Source: Bordetella genomosp. 12
Lineage (GTDB): Bacteria > Pseudomonadota > Gammaproteobacteria > Burkholderiales > Burkholderiaceae_B
Length of the DNA: 64,000 bases
Assembly: GCF_002261355.1 (NCBI RefSeq)
Contig: NZ_NEVU01000003.1
Location: forward strand, 992,001 to 1,056,000
Direction: 5' to 3'
This document shows, in pieces, positions 27,157-35,319 of the stretch; within the stretch, counting starts at the first letter, position 1; each line of letters opens with the position of its first letter. Below the pieces are notes generated by a model, which was not told the DNA's origin, ran no database searches, and saw nothing but the letters and a program-made list of their open reading frames with translations. Both the position numbers and the translations under genes were made by a program.

Positions 27157-29878
27157 AACGCCGCACCCAGACATTCTTGAGAAGCTGGGTCAGCCAGGCA
27201 TAACCCAACAGGATGGCCAAAAGGAAGGGGAAGTAGATCCAGGACAGGGGCTGCATGTCGAAATAGGCCGCGAGCGGCGAAAAAGGCAACAGCAGGCCGA
27301 CCAGCATCACCAGCCCCGTCATGATGAGCAAGGCAGGCGCCGCACGGCTTTGCACAAAGGGAATGTTGCGCGTACGGATCAGGTGCACGACCAGCGCTTG
27401 CGACAGCAGGCCCTCAACAAACCAACCGGACTGAAACAAGGACTGATGCTCGGGAGAGTTGGCACCAAACACGTACCACATCAACACGAAGGTCAGTATG
27501 TCAAAAATGGAGCTGATCGGGCCGAAGAACAGCATAAAGCGGCCCAGGCCGGCAGGATCCCAGCGCTGCGGCGCCTGCAGTTGCTCCGGATCCACCCGGT
27601 CAAAGGGAATCGCGGTCTGCGAGAAGTCATAGAGCAGATTCTGCAGCAGCAGTTGAATGGGCAGCATGGGCAGAAACGGCAGAAACGCGCTGGCGATCAG
27701 CACCGAAAACACATTGCCGAAATTGGAGCTGGCCGTCATCTTCAGGTACTTGAGCATGTTGCAGAAGATGCGCCGCCCCTCCACCACACCGTCTTCGAGC
27801 ACGGTGAGGCTTTTCTCCAGCAGGATGATGTCGGCGGCTTCTTTGGAGATATCCACCGCCGAGTCGACCGAAATGCCGACATCGGCCGCGCGCAGCGCCG
27901 GCGCGTCATTGATGCCGTCGCCCATGAAACCCACCGTCGCCCCCTGAGCGCGCAGCGCACGCACCAGACGCTCCTTGTGCGCCGGCGTCAGTCGCGCGAA
28001 CACCGTGCCGCGCTGGGTGGCCGCGGCCAGCGCGGCCTCGTCCATGGCGTCCAGATCCGCGCCCAGATAGCACTCATCGACCTTCAGCCCCACCTCGCGG
28101 CAGACCTTCTGCGCCACGGCGAGCACGTCGCCGGTCAAGACTTTGACGGCGATGCCGGAGGCCATGAGGGCACGCAATGCGGGCGCGGCCGACTCCTTGG
28201 GAGGGTCGAGAAAGGCGATGTAACCCACCAGCGTGAGGTCGCTTTCGTCCGCAACCCGGTAAGCGCCATGGTCGGCGGGCAGCCGCTTGATGGCCACCGC
28301 GATGACGCGCAGCCCCTCGGCGTTGAGGCGATTGGTCGCTTGCCGGATGCCATCCCGGGCGGCGTCATCCAGCCAGGCCTCGCCATCGGCCGTGCTCACG
28401 CGCGCGCACACCGCCAGGATCTCCTCCAGGGCGCCCTTGCAGATCAGCTCATGGCTGCCGTCGCCACCGCGCTCGCTGACCACGACGGACATGCGCCGCC
28501 GGGAAAAGTCGAACGGGATTTCGTCGATCTTCAGGTAATTGGCTGCCGGATTCAGGTGCCGGCCGACCTCGGCGTGCTCCAGCACGGCCACGTCGAGCAG
28601 ATTCTTCAGCCCGGTCTGGTAGTGGCTGTTGAGATAGGCATAACCGAGCACGGCATCGCTGGGCATGCCATCGACGTCAATATGCCGCTCCAGCACGATA
28701 CGGTCCTGGGTGAGGGTGCCCGTCTTGTCGGTGCACAGCACCGTCATGGCGCCCAGGTTCTGGATGGCGTCCAGGCGTTTGACCACGACTTTCTTGCGCG
28801 ACATGGCCACGGCGCCCTTGGCGAGGGTGGAGGTCACGATCATGGGCAGCATTTCCGGGGTCAGCCCGACCGCCACGGCCAGCGCAAAGAGCAAGGCCTC
28901 CAGCCAGTCGCCCTTGGTCAGGCCGTTGATGAGGAACACCAACGGCACCATGATGAGCATGAAACGGATCAAGACCCAGCTCACGCGGTTGATCCCGCGC
29001 TGAAACTGCGTGGGCGCGCGCGTGGTGGCCGTGACGGTGCCGGCCAATTGACCAAAGCTGCTCTGGCTGCCGGTGGCCAGCACCAGCGCCAGGGCGGAGC
29101 CGCTCACCACGTTGGTGCCCATGAAGGCGAGGTTTTCCAGCTCGAGCGGATTGCGCTGGCCAGCGCGGGCCTGCGCGAATTTTTCCACGGGCAGGGATTC
29201 ACCGGTCAGGGCGGCCTGGGCCACGAACAGATCCTTGGCCGTCAGGATGCGGCAGTCGGCCGGCACCATGTCGCCGGCCGACAGCGCCACCACATCGCCG
29301 GGCACGAGATCGCGCAGCGGCAGCTCCAGCCCGCGCGCAACGCCTGGGCGCAATACCGTCGCGGTGTTCTGCACCATGGCCCGCAGCGCATCGGCGGCGC
29401 GATTGGAACGCCGCTCCTGCACGAATCGCAAAACGGTGGCGATCAAGACCATGCTGCCGATGATGATGACCGCAGCCCAGCTGCGGTCGGCCGGTTCGGC
29501 CAGATGCACATCGGTGACCCAGGACAGCACCGCCAACGCGGTCAGCAGCAGGTTAAAGGGGTTGCGAAAGGACAGCCACAGGTGCATGGGCCAGGACAGG
29601 GGACGCTCCTGGTCGACCTGATTGGGGCCGTAGACCAAACGCGCGGCTGCGGCCTTTTCATCGCTCAGCCCCTGCGGGCCGCTGCCCAGTTCGGCGTAGA
29701 GCGCATCGACGGGCGCTTCGGCCAGGGACAGCATGCGCGCGCCGTTGCGGCGGGCCATGTCGGCAGCCGCGCCGTGGTCGGGGCCAATTTGTTCGAGGAT
29801 GGGATCACGGCGGAAGTAGCGGCCAATATGGCGCACTTGGGCCGCCGTGGAAAACAAGGCTTTGAAGACGTGCAGCAT
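27143..29878 (-). CDS. mgtA: Magnesium-importing P-type ATPase (MgtA/MgtB)
   Basis: The 911-residue inner-membrane pump has the P3B ATPase features: DKTGTLT with phosphorylated D384, TGES in the A domain, GDGINDAPALRAADVGIS, and an N-terminal cytoplasmic extension. MgtA imports Mg2+ at low external supply. It is the second gene after a small MgtC-C-terminal-like protein, and its leader has a 23-codon peptide and hairpins. Its GGAG ribosome-binding site lies in a 5-bp stem, CGGAG/CTCCG, next to the ATG. Confidence 0.95.
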   Translation of the reverse strand: MLHVFKALFSTAAQVRHIGRYFRRDPILEQIGPDHGAAADMARRNGARMLSLAEAPVDALYAELGSGPQGLSDEKAAAARLVYGPNQVDQERPLSWPMHLWLSFRNPFNLLLTALAVLSWVTDVHLAEPADRSWAAVIIIGSMVLIATVLRFVQERRSNRAADALRAMVQNTATVLRPGVARGLELPLRDLVPGDVVALSAGDMVPADCRILTAKDLFVAQAALTGESLPVEKFAQARAGQRNPLELENLAFMGTNVVSGSALALVLATGSQSSFGQLAGTVTATTRAPTQFQRGINRVSWVLIRFMLIMVPLVFLINGLTKGDWLEALLFALAVAVGLTPEMLPMIVTSTLAKGAVAMSRKKVVVKRLDAIQNLGAMTVLCTDKTGTLTQDRIVLERHIDVDGMPSDAVLGYAYLNSHYQTGLKNLLDVAVLEHAEVGRHLNPAANYLKIDEIPFDFSRRRMSVVVSERGGDGSHELICKGALEEILAVCARVSTADGEAWLDDAARDGIRQATNRLNAEGLRVIAVAIKRLPADHGAYRVADESDLTLVGYIAFLDPPKESAAPALRALMASGIAVKVLTGDVLAVAQKVCREVGLKVDECYLGADLDAMDEAALAAATQRGTVFARLTPAHKERLVRALRAQGATVGFMGDGINDAPALRAADVGISVDSAVDISKEAADIILLEKSLTVLEDGVVEGRRIFCNMLKYLKMTASSNFGNVFSVLIASAFLPFLPMLPIQLLLQNLLYDFSQTAIPFDRVDPEQLQAPQRWDPAGLGRFMLFFGPISSIFDILTFVLMWYVFGANSPEHQSLFQSGWFVEGLLSQALVVHLIRTRNIPFVQSRAAPALLIMTGLVMLVGLLLPFSPLAAYFDMQPLSWIYFPFLLAILLGYAWLTQLLKNVWVRRYGWQ

Positions 29879-29890
29879 CGGAGTTCTCCG
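29879..29890 (-). promoter_or_regulatory. Hairpin that encloses the mgtA ribosome-binding site
   Basis: CGGAG and CTCCG (29890-29886 and 29883-29879 on the minus strand) form a perfect 5-bp palindrome with an AA centre, directly before the ATG. It would occlude the Shine-Dalgarno unless opened by a ribosome or by an alternative structure. Confidence 0.5.
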
Positions 29891-30014
29891 AACAGGGGCG
29901 CTGGCGATGGACGAACGCCAGCACCGGGATTCAACCGGAAGGAAATCGGCGATGCGCCGGGAGACAAGCGGAGAACGAGACCAGAGCCCTGCGGGCAGGT
30001 CATCCAGGAGGCGT

Positions 30015-30054
30015 CAGATCAGACCGCCTTCGCGTGCGGAGGGGGTCTGATCTA
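30015..30054 (-). promoter_or_regulatory. Stem-loop in the mgtA leader, starting at the leader-peptide stop
   Basis: AGATCAGACC (30016-30025) pairs with GGTCTGATCT (30044-30053), a perfect 10-bp stem extended inward by CCTT/GAGG-type pairs. The stop codon of the leader peptide (30054-30052) overlaps the base of the 5' arm on the transcript. A terminating or stalled ribosome would therefore melt it. No T-run follows, so a Rho-dependent or anti-structure role is more likely than intrinsic termination. Confidence 0.55.
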
Positions 30055-30123
30055 GCGTCGCATGGAGCGTCGCGCTTTGCGCGCCCGGCGCCATCGAGGC
30101 TCGGGGTCGGCGGTAGCGGGCAT
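30052..30123 (-). CDS. Candidate Mg2+-sensing leader peptide (MgtL-like), 23 aa
   Basis: The ORF has an AGGAG Shine-Dalgarno 9 nt before its ATG and encodes MPATADPEPRWRRARK followed by a basic tail ending in RR. The DPEP run (D6-P9) followed by arginines recalls enteric MgtL, in which alternating acidic and proline residues destabilise the ribosome at low Mg2+ and raise mgtA transcription. It sits between the MgtC-C-like gene and mgtA. Expression is inferred. Confidence 0.5.
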   Translation of the reverse strand: MPATADPEPRWRRARKARRSMRR

Positions 30124-30170
30124 GAGATGACGCTCCTGGAAGGGGATGAGAGTGAAGAGGCGCGGCCGGA

Positions 30171-30503
30171 TCAGGCGTTCGCGGCGCGTGCGCCGAAACG
30201 CACCTGGCGCACGACGGGATTGGCGCTCAGGCGCTTGGCTTGGGACATCAGTTCCCCGCGCAGTTCGGGCGGGCAATTGACCGTGACACAGGCCGAGGCG
30301 AGATCGGCGTGCTGCGAGGTGTCTACCTGGAAATGCGCCACCCGCAAGCCGGCGGCGGAAAAATCCAGGCAAATCTGCTTGCGCACGTCGCCCAGCGCAT
30401 CGCGCGGGCATACGACGGTCAGCCGCGACGTACCCGGGCGGCGGTTCTGGGAGCCGGCACGATCCACACCGGCGCGACGCAGGAACAAGTCGAAAAAGCG
30501 CAT
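30171..30503 (-). CDS. Stand-alone MgtC C-terminal-like (ACT-like) domain protein
   Basis: The 110-residue soluble protein has a basic N-terminal stretch (MRFFDLFLRRAGVDRAG) and a 75-residue alpha/beta domain. Residues about 26-104 (SRLTVVCPRDALGDVRKQI, AGLRVAHFQVDTS, LSANPVVRQVRF) follow the pattern of the ACT-like cytosolic domain at the C-terminus of MgtC. The MgtC membrane domain is absent. GGAGG lies 6 nt before the ATG. It lies upstream of mgtA, as mgtC does of mgtB in Salmonella, so it may modulate MgtA. The family assignment is from memory. Confidence 0.65.
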   Translation of the reverse strand: MRFFDLFLRRAGVDRAGSQNRRPGTSRLTVVCPRDALGDVRKQICLDFSAAGLRVAHFQVDTSQHADLASACVTVNCPPELRGELMSQAKRLSANPVVRQVRFGARAANA

Positions 30504-30902
30504 AACGACCTCCGTACAGCAAAGCGGAGACGCACTGCGAACACGCACGCCGGCTCTCTCGGTACACGGGTGCGCAAACGGACGGCGCAACGCGGGCACG
30601 CGAAAAAACGGCGGTTCTGGCGTAGGTGTTGGGGAGACTGCCCTGCCTCGTCAGCGTGCTGCTGAAAGACTTGCTGAATGACGGCGCGATGGCGTCAAAG
30701 ACGCATCAGGCCACTATCAGTTTTGGGCGGGACGCCGCAACCTGCATAACTCAACAGGCGCGGCAGAGTGGTTCTGCGTGTTCCTGTTAAGCAGCGATGT
30801 CGATACAAGATCGACTACTACTGTCGCCGGAATCGGTGTTCACAGAACAACTCCTGAGATTGAAAACAGAAGAATTTTACGCGGGTTTGTACTGATGGAC
30901 AA
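30504..30902 (-). promoter_or_regulatory. Promoter and long leader of the mgt operon
   Basis: On the minus strand TTGTCC (30902-30897), a 17-bp spacer and TAAAAT (30879-30874) form a plausible promoter. Transcription would start near 30867 and leave a leader of about 360 nt before the small mgt gene. The leader includes a hairpin GCGTC/GACGC (30692-30704) and a 13-codon ORF at 30706-30747 with a weak ribosome site. No PhoP box was found. This stretch has no other gene. Confidence 0.5.
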
Positions 30903-30912
30903 GATTTTGCGT

Positions 30913-30943
30913 AAAAAAAGCGCCGGCCGCTTCCGGCCGGCGC
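30913..30943 (-). terminator. Intrinsic terminator of the exchanger gene
   Basis: GCGCCGGCCG (30920-30929) and CGGCCGGCGC (30934-30943) form a perfect 10-bp stem with a CTTC loop. On the minus strand seven T (30919-30913) follow. It isolates the exchanger gene from the mgt promoter. Confidence 0.9.
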
Positions 30944-30956
30944 GCCAATCCGGTCA

Positions 30957-31955
30957 TCAGGCGTAGAAATGCCAGCCCAGATAGGCCACGAACACCCCGT
31001 AAAGCCCGCCCACGGCGGTCAGGGCGGGCACGCTCATGCGCGCCTGGCGGAAACGCAGCCACAGCAGCATGATCGCCAGCAGCGTCATCAGGCCCGCGAC
31101 CAGCAAAGGGCCGTCCAGCAACCAAGGCGTCATGAATATCCCCAGCGCGCTCGGGATGGTCGCCTGGATCATCATGGCGCCGGAAATATTGGCCAGCGCC
31201 AGGCGCTCCTTGCCCTGCCGCACCCAGATCAGCGCGTTCATGATCTCGGGCAGCTCGGTGGCGACGGGCGCAAGCAGCAAGGCGGCCAGATGGGGCGAGG
31301 CGCCCATGGCAACGCCCAGAAACTCGATCTGGCGGACAAAGACATGCGAGGCGACGCCGATCACCAACAAGGCGAGCAGCGTCTGCATACAGGACCAGAA
31401 CAAAGAGGGATTGCTGTCGCGCGGACGCAACTTCAGCGGCTGCAGATCCTCGCTGGCCAGGCTCTCCTCGTCATTGGAGAGCTCGCGCTTGACGTAGAGC
31501 CCGTAAATGCCGAGAAAGAGTATGCCCAGCCAGGGTTTCCAGGCAAAGGCCAGCAGCCCCAACCCGACCTTGAAGACGAAAATCCCCATGAACCATGCCT
31601 GGTCGCGCGCCAACCGCGGCTGATCGGCATGGATGGCCAGGGACTGGCCGGCGCGTCGGGCACGCCATAGCGCCAGCCCCACCACTGCATAGGCCAGCGT
31701 GGCCAGCACCAGCGGGCCGCCCATGGCCGCGCCCACGCCAATATCTTTTTGCTCAGGCGTCTGGCCGAAGACCACCGCCATGAACGTCACCGCACTTTCG
31801 GGCAGCGCCGTGCCAAAGGCGGCCAGAACCGTGCCGGTGGCGGTGGCCCCGAGGCGAAAGTGGTGGCCGACCCATTCGACGCCATTGACGAAAAACTCGC
31901 AGGCGAAATAGATGATCGCCGCGGCCAGCAGAAACAGAAATATCGAGAGAAACAT
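30957..31955 (-). CDS. Sodium/calcium exchanger-family cation antiporter, probable Mn2+/Ca2+ exporter
   Basis: The 332-residue inner-membrane protein has two internally related five-helix halves with the alpha repeats ATGTVLAAFGTALPESAVTF and LLLAPVATELPEIMNAL. Both keep the acidic/Pro residues that coordinate the cation (ALPES and ELPEI). A Mn2+-type riboswitch lies immediately upstream, so manganese efflux is the most likely physiological role. ATG 31955 follows a leader of roughly 210 nt; longer ORFs would read through the riboswitch. Confidence 0.85.
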   Translation of the reverse strand: MFLSIFLFLLAAAIIYFACEFFVNGVEWVGHHFRLGATATGTVLAAFGTALPESAVTFMAVVFGQTPEQKDIGVGAAMGGPLVLATLAYAVVGLALWRARRAGQSLAIHADQPRLARDQAWFMGIFVFKVGLGLLAFAWKPWLGILFLGIYGLYVKRELSNDEESLASEDLQPLKLRPRDSNPSLFWSCMQTLLALLVIGVASHVFVRQIEFLGVAMGASPHLAALLLAPVATELPEIMNALIWVRQGKERLALANISGAMMIQATIPSALGIFMTPWLLDGPLLVAGLMTLLAIMLLWLRFRQARMSVPALTAVGGLYGVFVAYLGWHFYA

Positions 31956-31963
31956 GATGGGCA

Positions 31964-32009
31964 GCCGAGCGAGCAGACAACTTTGGCGCAACAAAGCGGC
32001 TCGCCCGGC
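31964..32009 (-). promoter_or_regulatory. Putative expression-platform hairpin of the riboswitch
   Basis: On the minus strand GCCGGGCGAGC pairs with GCTCGCTCGGC (one G-U pair), around an inner CTTTG/CAAAG stem. The 3' arm ends 8 nt before the start codon, so it could hide the translation start. Aptamer nucleotides near 32042-32050 have similar sequence and could compete. Confidence 0.5.
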
Positions 32010-32021
32010 TGGGGTGAACGC

Positions 32022-32158
32022 CATGTGGCCAAAGGTCTCGCCGGGCCCGAAGCACGCACCGGTTGACGGTGCTGCCAGGCTGCCAGCGCCATGGGGATAA
32101 TCCACCAAGTTTGTTGACGCTGACTCCTTTGGGGAAACAAAGGATGGCTACTCCCCAA
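32022..32158 (-). ncRNA. yybP-ykoY (Mn2+) riboswitch
   Basis: Three hallmark conserved blocks occur in order on the minus strand: GGGGAGTAGCC (32156-32146), GTCAACAAACT (32118-32108) and GGCGAGACCTTTG (32042-32030). These correspond to the 5' L1, the P3-region and the 3' L3 elements of yybP-ykoY RNAs, which bind Mn2+ and typically control manganese exporters. It lies between an extended -10 promoter and the exchanger gene. Confidence 0.88.
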
Positions 32159-32171
32159 TGACAGTGGCGCG

Positions 32172-32180
32172 ATTGTAGCA
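32172..32180 (-). promoter_or_regulatory. Extended -10 promoter of the riboswitch transcript
   Basis: On the minus strand TGCTACAAT (32180-32172) is an extended -10 about 15 nt before the riboswitch. The -35 region is weak. The pepP transcript runs the other way. Confidence 0.6.
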
Positions 32181-32265
32181 GCGCCGCGCCAAACCGCCAG
32201 CGATGCCCATCCTGCCCGTGGGGTACAGTAAGCGAGTTGCCGCCTGCCCCTGTCTGCCCGCGATT

Positions 32266-33609
32266 ATGAGCCTGCCTGCCGCCGATATTTCCGCCTTCGT
32301 GGCCCGCCGCCGCCGTGTCCTTGAGTGGATGCAAGCCCAGGGCGGCGGCGTGGCCGTCATCGCCACCGCACCCCAGGCGCTGCGCAATCGCGACGCCGAC
32401 TACCCCTACCGCCACGATAGCGACTTCTACTATCTGACCGGGTTCATCGAGCCCGAGGCGTGGCTGATCCTGATTGCCGGCGCCGACACGCGCGCCGTGC
32501 TGTTTTGCCGCGCACGCAATGAGGCGCACGAGATCTGGGAAGGTCTGCGCGTGGGCCCGGAAGCGGCGGCGCAGCGCTTTGGCATGGACGACGCCCATCC
32601 GGTCGACAGCCTGGATGAGCTGGCGCCGCAATGGCTGCTGGACCAGCCCAACCTCTGGCTGTCCCAGACCGCCGGCGCCGCCGTCGGCGCGCGGGTGCAG
32701 TCCTGGATGCAGGCTGCGCGCGAGCAGGGGCGCTTTGGCGCCCGCCCGCCCGCGGCGCTGCGCGACCTCAATCCGCTGCTAGCCGACATGCGCGTGGTCA
32801 AGGATGCGGCCGAGATCGCCAGCATGCGGCGCGCCGCCCGCATCTCGGCCGGCGCGCATGCGCGCGCCATGCGCGCCGTCAGGCCGGGGATGCGCGAATA
32901 CGAGCTCGAAGCCGAGTTGCTGTACGAATTCCGCCGCCATGGCGCCCAGGGCGTGGCCTACAACAGCATCGTGGCCTCCGGGGCCAATGCCTGCATCCTG
33001 CACTACCAGGCGGGCGATGCCGAACTGGGCGATGGCGAGCTCGTGCTCATCGATGCCGGCTGCGAGTACGACAGCTATGCCTCCGACATCACCCGCACCT
33101 TCCCGGTCAATGGCCGCTTCAGCGGCGCGCAACGCGCCCTCTACGATCTGACCGCTGCCGCGCAGCAGGCGGCGGTGGCCGCCACCACCCCCGGCCACAA
33201 CTGGGACGATGGCCATCAGGCGGCGCTGCGCGTACTGGCCCAGGGCATGCTCGACGAAAGGCTGCTGCGCGGCAGCCTGGACGGCGTGCTCGAATCCGGC
33301 GCGTACAGCCGGTTCTACATGCATCGCACCGGCCATTGGCTGGGGCTGGATGTGCACGACGTGGGCGACTATCGAGAAGCGCCGACCTCGCCCGGGGTCC
33401 CCGGCCCGTGGCGCACGCTGCAGCCCGGCATGATGCTGACCATCGAACCCGGCATTTACGTCCGCCGCGCCGACGACGTGCCGGCCAAATTCTGGGACAT
33501 CGGCATCCGCATCGAGGACGACGCGCTGGTCACGGAGACCGGCTGCGAGCTCATCACCCGGGGCGTGCCGGTCGACGCTCGGGAAATCGAAGCCCTGATG
33601 CGCGAATAG
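32266..33609 (+). CDS. pepP: Xaa-Pro aminopeptidase, M24 family
   Basis: The 447-residue cytoplasmic enzyme removes N-terminal residues before proline. An aminopeptidase-P N-terminal domain (RRRVLEWMQAQGGGVAVIATAP, YPYRHDSDFYYLTGF) precedes the pita-bread catalytic domain. Metal ligands are visible in LIDAGCEYDSYASDITRTFP, HRTGHWLGLDVHDVG, TIEPGIY and RIEDDALVT. ATG 32266 gives the family-typical start. In related bacteria pepP often precedes a UbiH-type gene, as here two genes on. Confidence 0.93.
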   Translation: MSLPAADISAFVARRRRVLEWMQAQGGGVAVIATAPQALRNRDADYPYRHDSDFYYLTGFIEPEAWLILIAGADTRAVLFCRARNEAHEIWEGLRVGPEAAAQRFGMDDAHPVDSLDELAPQWLLDQPNLWLSQTAGAAVGARVQSWMQAAREQGRFGARPPAALRDLNPLLADMRVVKDAAEIASMRRAARISAGAHARAMRAVRPGMREYELEAELLYEFRRHGAQGVAYNSIVASGANACILHYQAGDAELGDGELVLIDAGCEYDSYASDITRTFPVNGRFSGAQRALYDLTAAAQQAAVAATTPGHNWDDGHQAALRVLAQGMLDERLLRGSLDGVLESGAYSRFYMHRTGHWLGLDVHDVGDYREAPTSPGVPGPWRTLQPGMMLTIEPGIYVRRADDVPAKFWDIGIRIEDDALVTETGCELITRGVPVDAREIEALMRE

Positions 33610-33623
33610 CGCCGGGCCGCCGG

Positions 33624-34073
33624 CTAGAAGACGTAACCGTCGAGCCAGCCCATGGCCGTCCAGACGTAGACCACCACCATGGCCACGGCCAGCATGGACA
33701 CAATCCCGCCGGCCAGACAGGACAGCAAAGCCACCAATACCGCCGGCCAGCCCGTGCGCGACACCGGGCCCAGGCCCGGGTTATAGCGCTGATCGAATTT
33801 ATGATCGGCCATCAGGCTGTAGACGGCAGCCTCGATGAAACCGGCGATTATGGGGATGAACAATAGAAAGAAGGCCGGGTTGTCCCACCACGAAGCGAAA
33901 GCGAGCGTACCGGCCAGACACAGCACGGCGTAGAGCGTCACGACCCAGGCGTGACGCCGGCCAAGATACCAGCCCTGCGCGCCGACCACGCCCAACAGAC
34001 AGGCCAACAGCCCCGCGGTCACCTTGCTGCGCGGTGCGCGCGGGGGGGGTGCCAGTGTCTGCGCCTGGGTCAT
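33624..34073 (-). CDS. Multi-pass membrane protein, TM2-domain-like
   Basis: The 149-residue protein has about four hydrophobic segments (residues 25-50, 55-75, 78-95 and 115-145) and the motif GWYLGRRHAWVVTLYAV near the first pair, reminiscent of TM2-domain proteins. It has a GGAGG ribosome site before the ATG. It lies convergent to pepP and divergent from the UbiH-type gene. Function is unknown. Confidence 0.7.
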   Translation of the reverse strand: MTQAQTLAPPPRAPRSKVTAGLLACLLGVVGAQGWYLGRRHAWVVTLYAVLCLAGTLAFASWWDNPAFFLLFIPIIAGFIEAAVYSLMADHKFDQRYNPGLGPVSRTGWPAVLVALLSCLAGGIVSMLAVAMVVVYVWTAMGWLDGYVF

Positions 34074-34167
34074 CGTCAGCCTCCGGAGCGGGCGGGCGGC
34101 GCCCGCGGATCGAGCCACATTCTAGGGCGGCCGCGCCGCAAGTTGAACCCCCGGGTAAAATCGCGCT

Positions 34168-35319
34168 ATGAATCAATCGGTTTACGACATTGCGATCCTC
34201 GGAGCGGGCCCCGTTGGCCAGGCGCTGGCACTGCTGCTGGCGCGCGCCAGTGCGCACCCCGAACGCATCGCCTTGCTGGCTGGCCAGCCAACGCCGGCAC
34301 GCACCTTGCCTGCGGCGGATCCCCGTGTCCTGGCCATGAACCATGGCAGCCGCGTGCTGCTCGACAGCCTGGGCGCCTGGCCGACGCAATTTGCCGACAT
34401 CCGGCACATCCATGTGTCGCAGCGGGGCCGTTTGGGCCGCACGCTCATCGGCCATGAAGACTTCGGCGTGCCGCAATTGGGCAGCGTCGTGCCTTACGGC
34501 GCGCTGCACAGCCGTCTGGCCGAGCGCGTCGCGCAAAGCGGTGTGACGGTGCTCGCCGGGGAGGCGGCCCGCCTCGTGTCGCAGGACGCCGAGGGCGTCA
34601 CGCTTTCGCAGGGCGAGACCGGTATTTCCTGTCGTATCGCCGTGCAATGCGATGGCGCCGCCGGCACCGACCTCAAGCGCGACTACGGCCAGCATGCCGT
34701 CATTACCAGCGCACGCGCCAGCCTGCCGCGCCCCGGTTGGGCCTGGGAGCGTTTCACGGCCGAAGGGCCGCTGGCCATGCTGCCCCATCCGCAGCAACCC
34801 GATAGCTACTCCGTCGTGTGGTGCGTGGCGCCCGAGCGCGCCCAGACTTTGGCCACCCTGGATGATGCGCAGTTCTCCGCCCAACTGAGCGCGGCGTTCG
34901 GCGAACGGCTGGGCCGCCTGACGAGCCAGGCTCCCCGCCATATCTTCCCCCTGGAACTCAAAGCCCGGCACGCCCAGGCGCAGGGGCGCGTGGCCACCAT
35001 CGGCAACGCCGCCCAGACACTGCACCCCGTGGCAGGGCAAGGGCTGAATCTGGGCTTGCGCGACGCCGCGCAGCTGTCCCAATCGTTGCTGGGCTGGCAA
35101 AGCGGGCAAGACCCGCGCGAGCGGCTGCGCGATTTCGCGCGGGCCCGCAGCGCCGACCGCTGGCTCACCGCGAGCCTGACCGATCTCATGCCTCGCGTAT
35201 TCGCCACCGGCCTGGCGCCGGTCGAGCACGCCTGCGGGCTGGCCCTGCTCTCGCTGGACCTCGCCGCCCCCTTGCGCGCGCCGCTGGCGCGCCATCTTCT
35301 GCAGGGGTTGCGCGTCTAG
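34168..35319 (+). CDS. UbiH/UbiF/VisC-family FAD-dependent hydroxylase
   Basis: The 383-residue flavoprotein has the Rossmann motif AILGAGPVGQALALLLAR, the DG motif QCDGAAGTDLKRDY and the second FAD block TIGNAAQTLHPVAGQGLNLGLRD, where most homologues read GNAAH. The family hydroxylates the ubiquinone ring precursor. Which ring position is modified cannot be told from sequence. Confidence 0.88.
   Translation: MNQSVYDIAILGAGPVGQALALLLARASAHPERIALLAGQPTPARTLPAADPRVLAMNHGSRVLLDSLGAWPTQFADIRHIHVSQRGRLGRTLIGHEDFGVPQLGSVVPYGALHSRLAERVAQSGVTVLAGEAARLVSQDAEGVTLSQGETGISCRIAVQCDGAAGTDLKRDYGQHAVITSARASLPRPGWAWERFTAEGPLAMLPHPQQPDSYSVVWCVAPERAQTLATLDDAQFSAQLSAAFGERLGRLTSQAPRHIFPLELKARHAQAQGRVATIGNAAQTLHPVAGQGLNLGLRDAAQLSQSLLGWQSGQDPRERLRDFARARSADRWLTASLTDLMPRVFATGLAPVEHACGLALLSLDLAAPLRAPLARHLLQGLRV

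Noticed and set aside
27146-30055. A 969-codon plus-strand ORF opposite mgtA
   Set aside because: It is the antisense shadow of mgtA, low-complexity Gln/His/Arg-rich, with no motif or initiation signal.
30706-30747. 13-codon ORF in the long mgt leader as a second leader peptide
   Set aside because: It has only a weak ribosome site and no acidic-proline or other sensing motif; kept only as a note.
30957-32108. Longer N-terminus for the exchanger
   Set aside because: The extension would be translated from the riboswitch aptamer itself.
34168-35319. GNAAQ in the UbiH-type protein as loss of function
   Set aside because: Other FAD motifs are intact and a His-to-Gln change at this position need not be inactivating.
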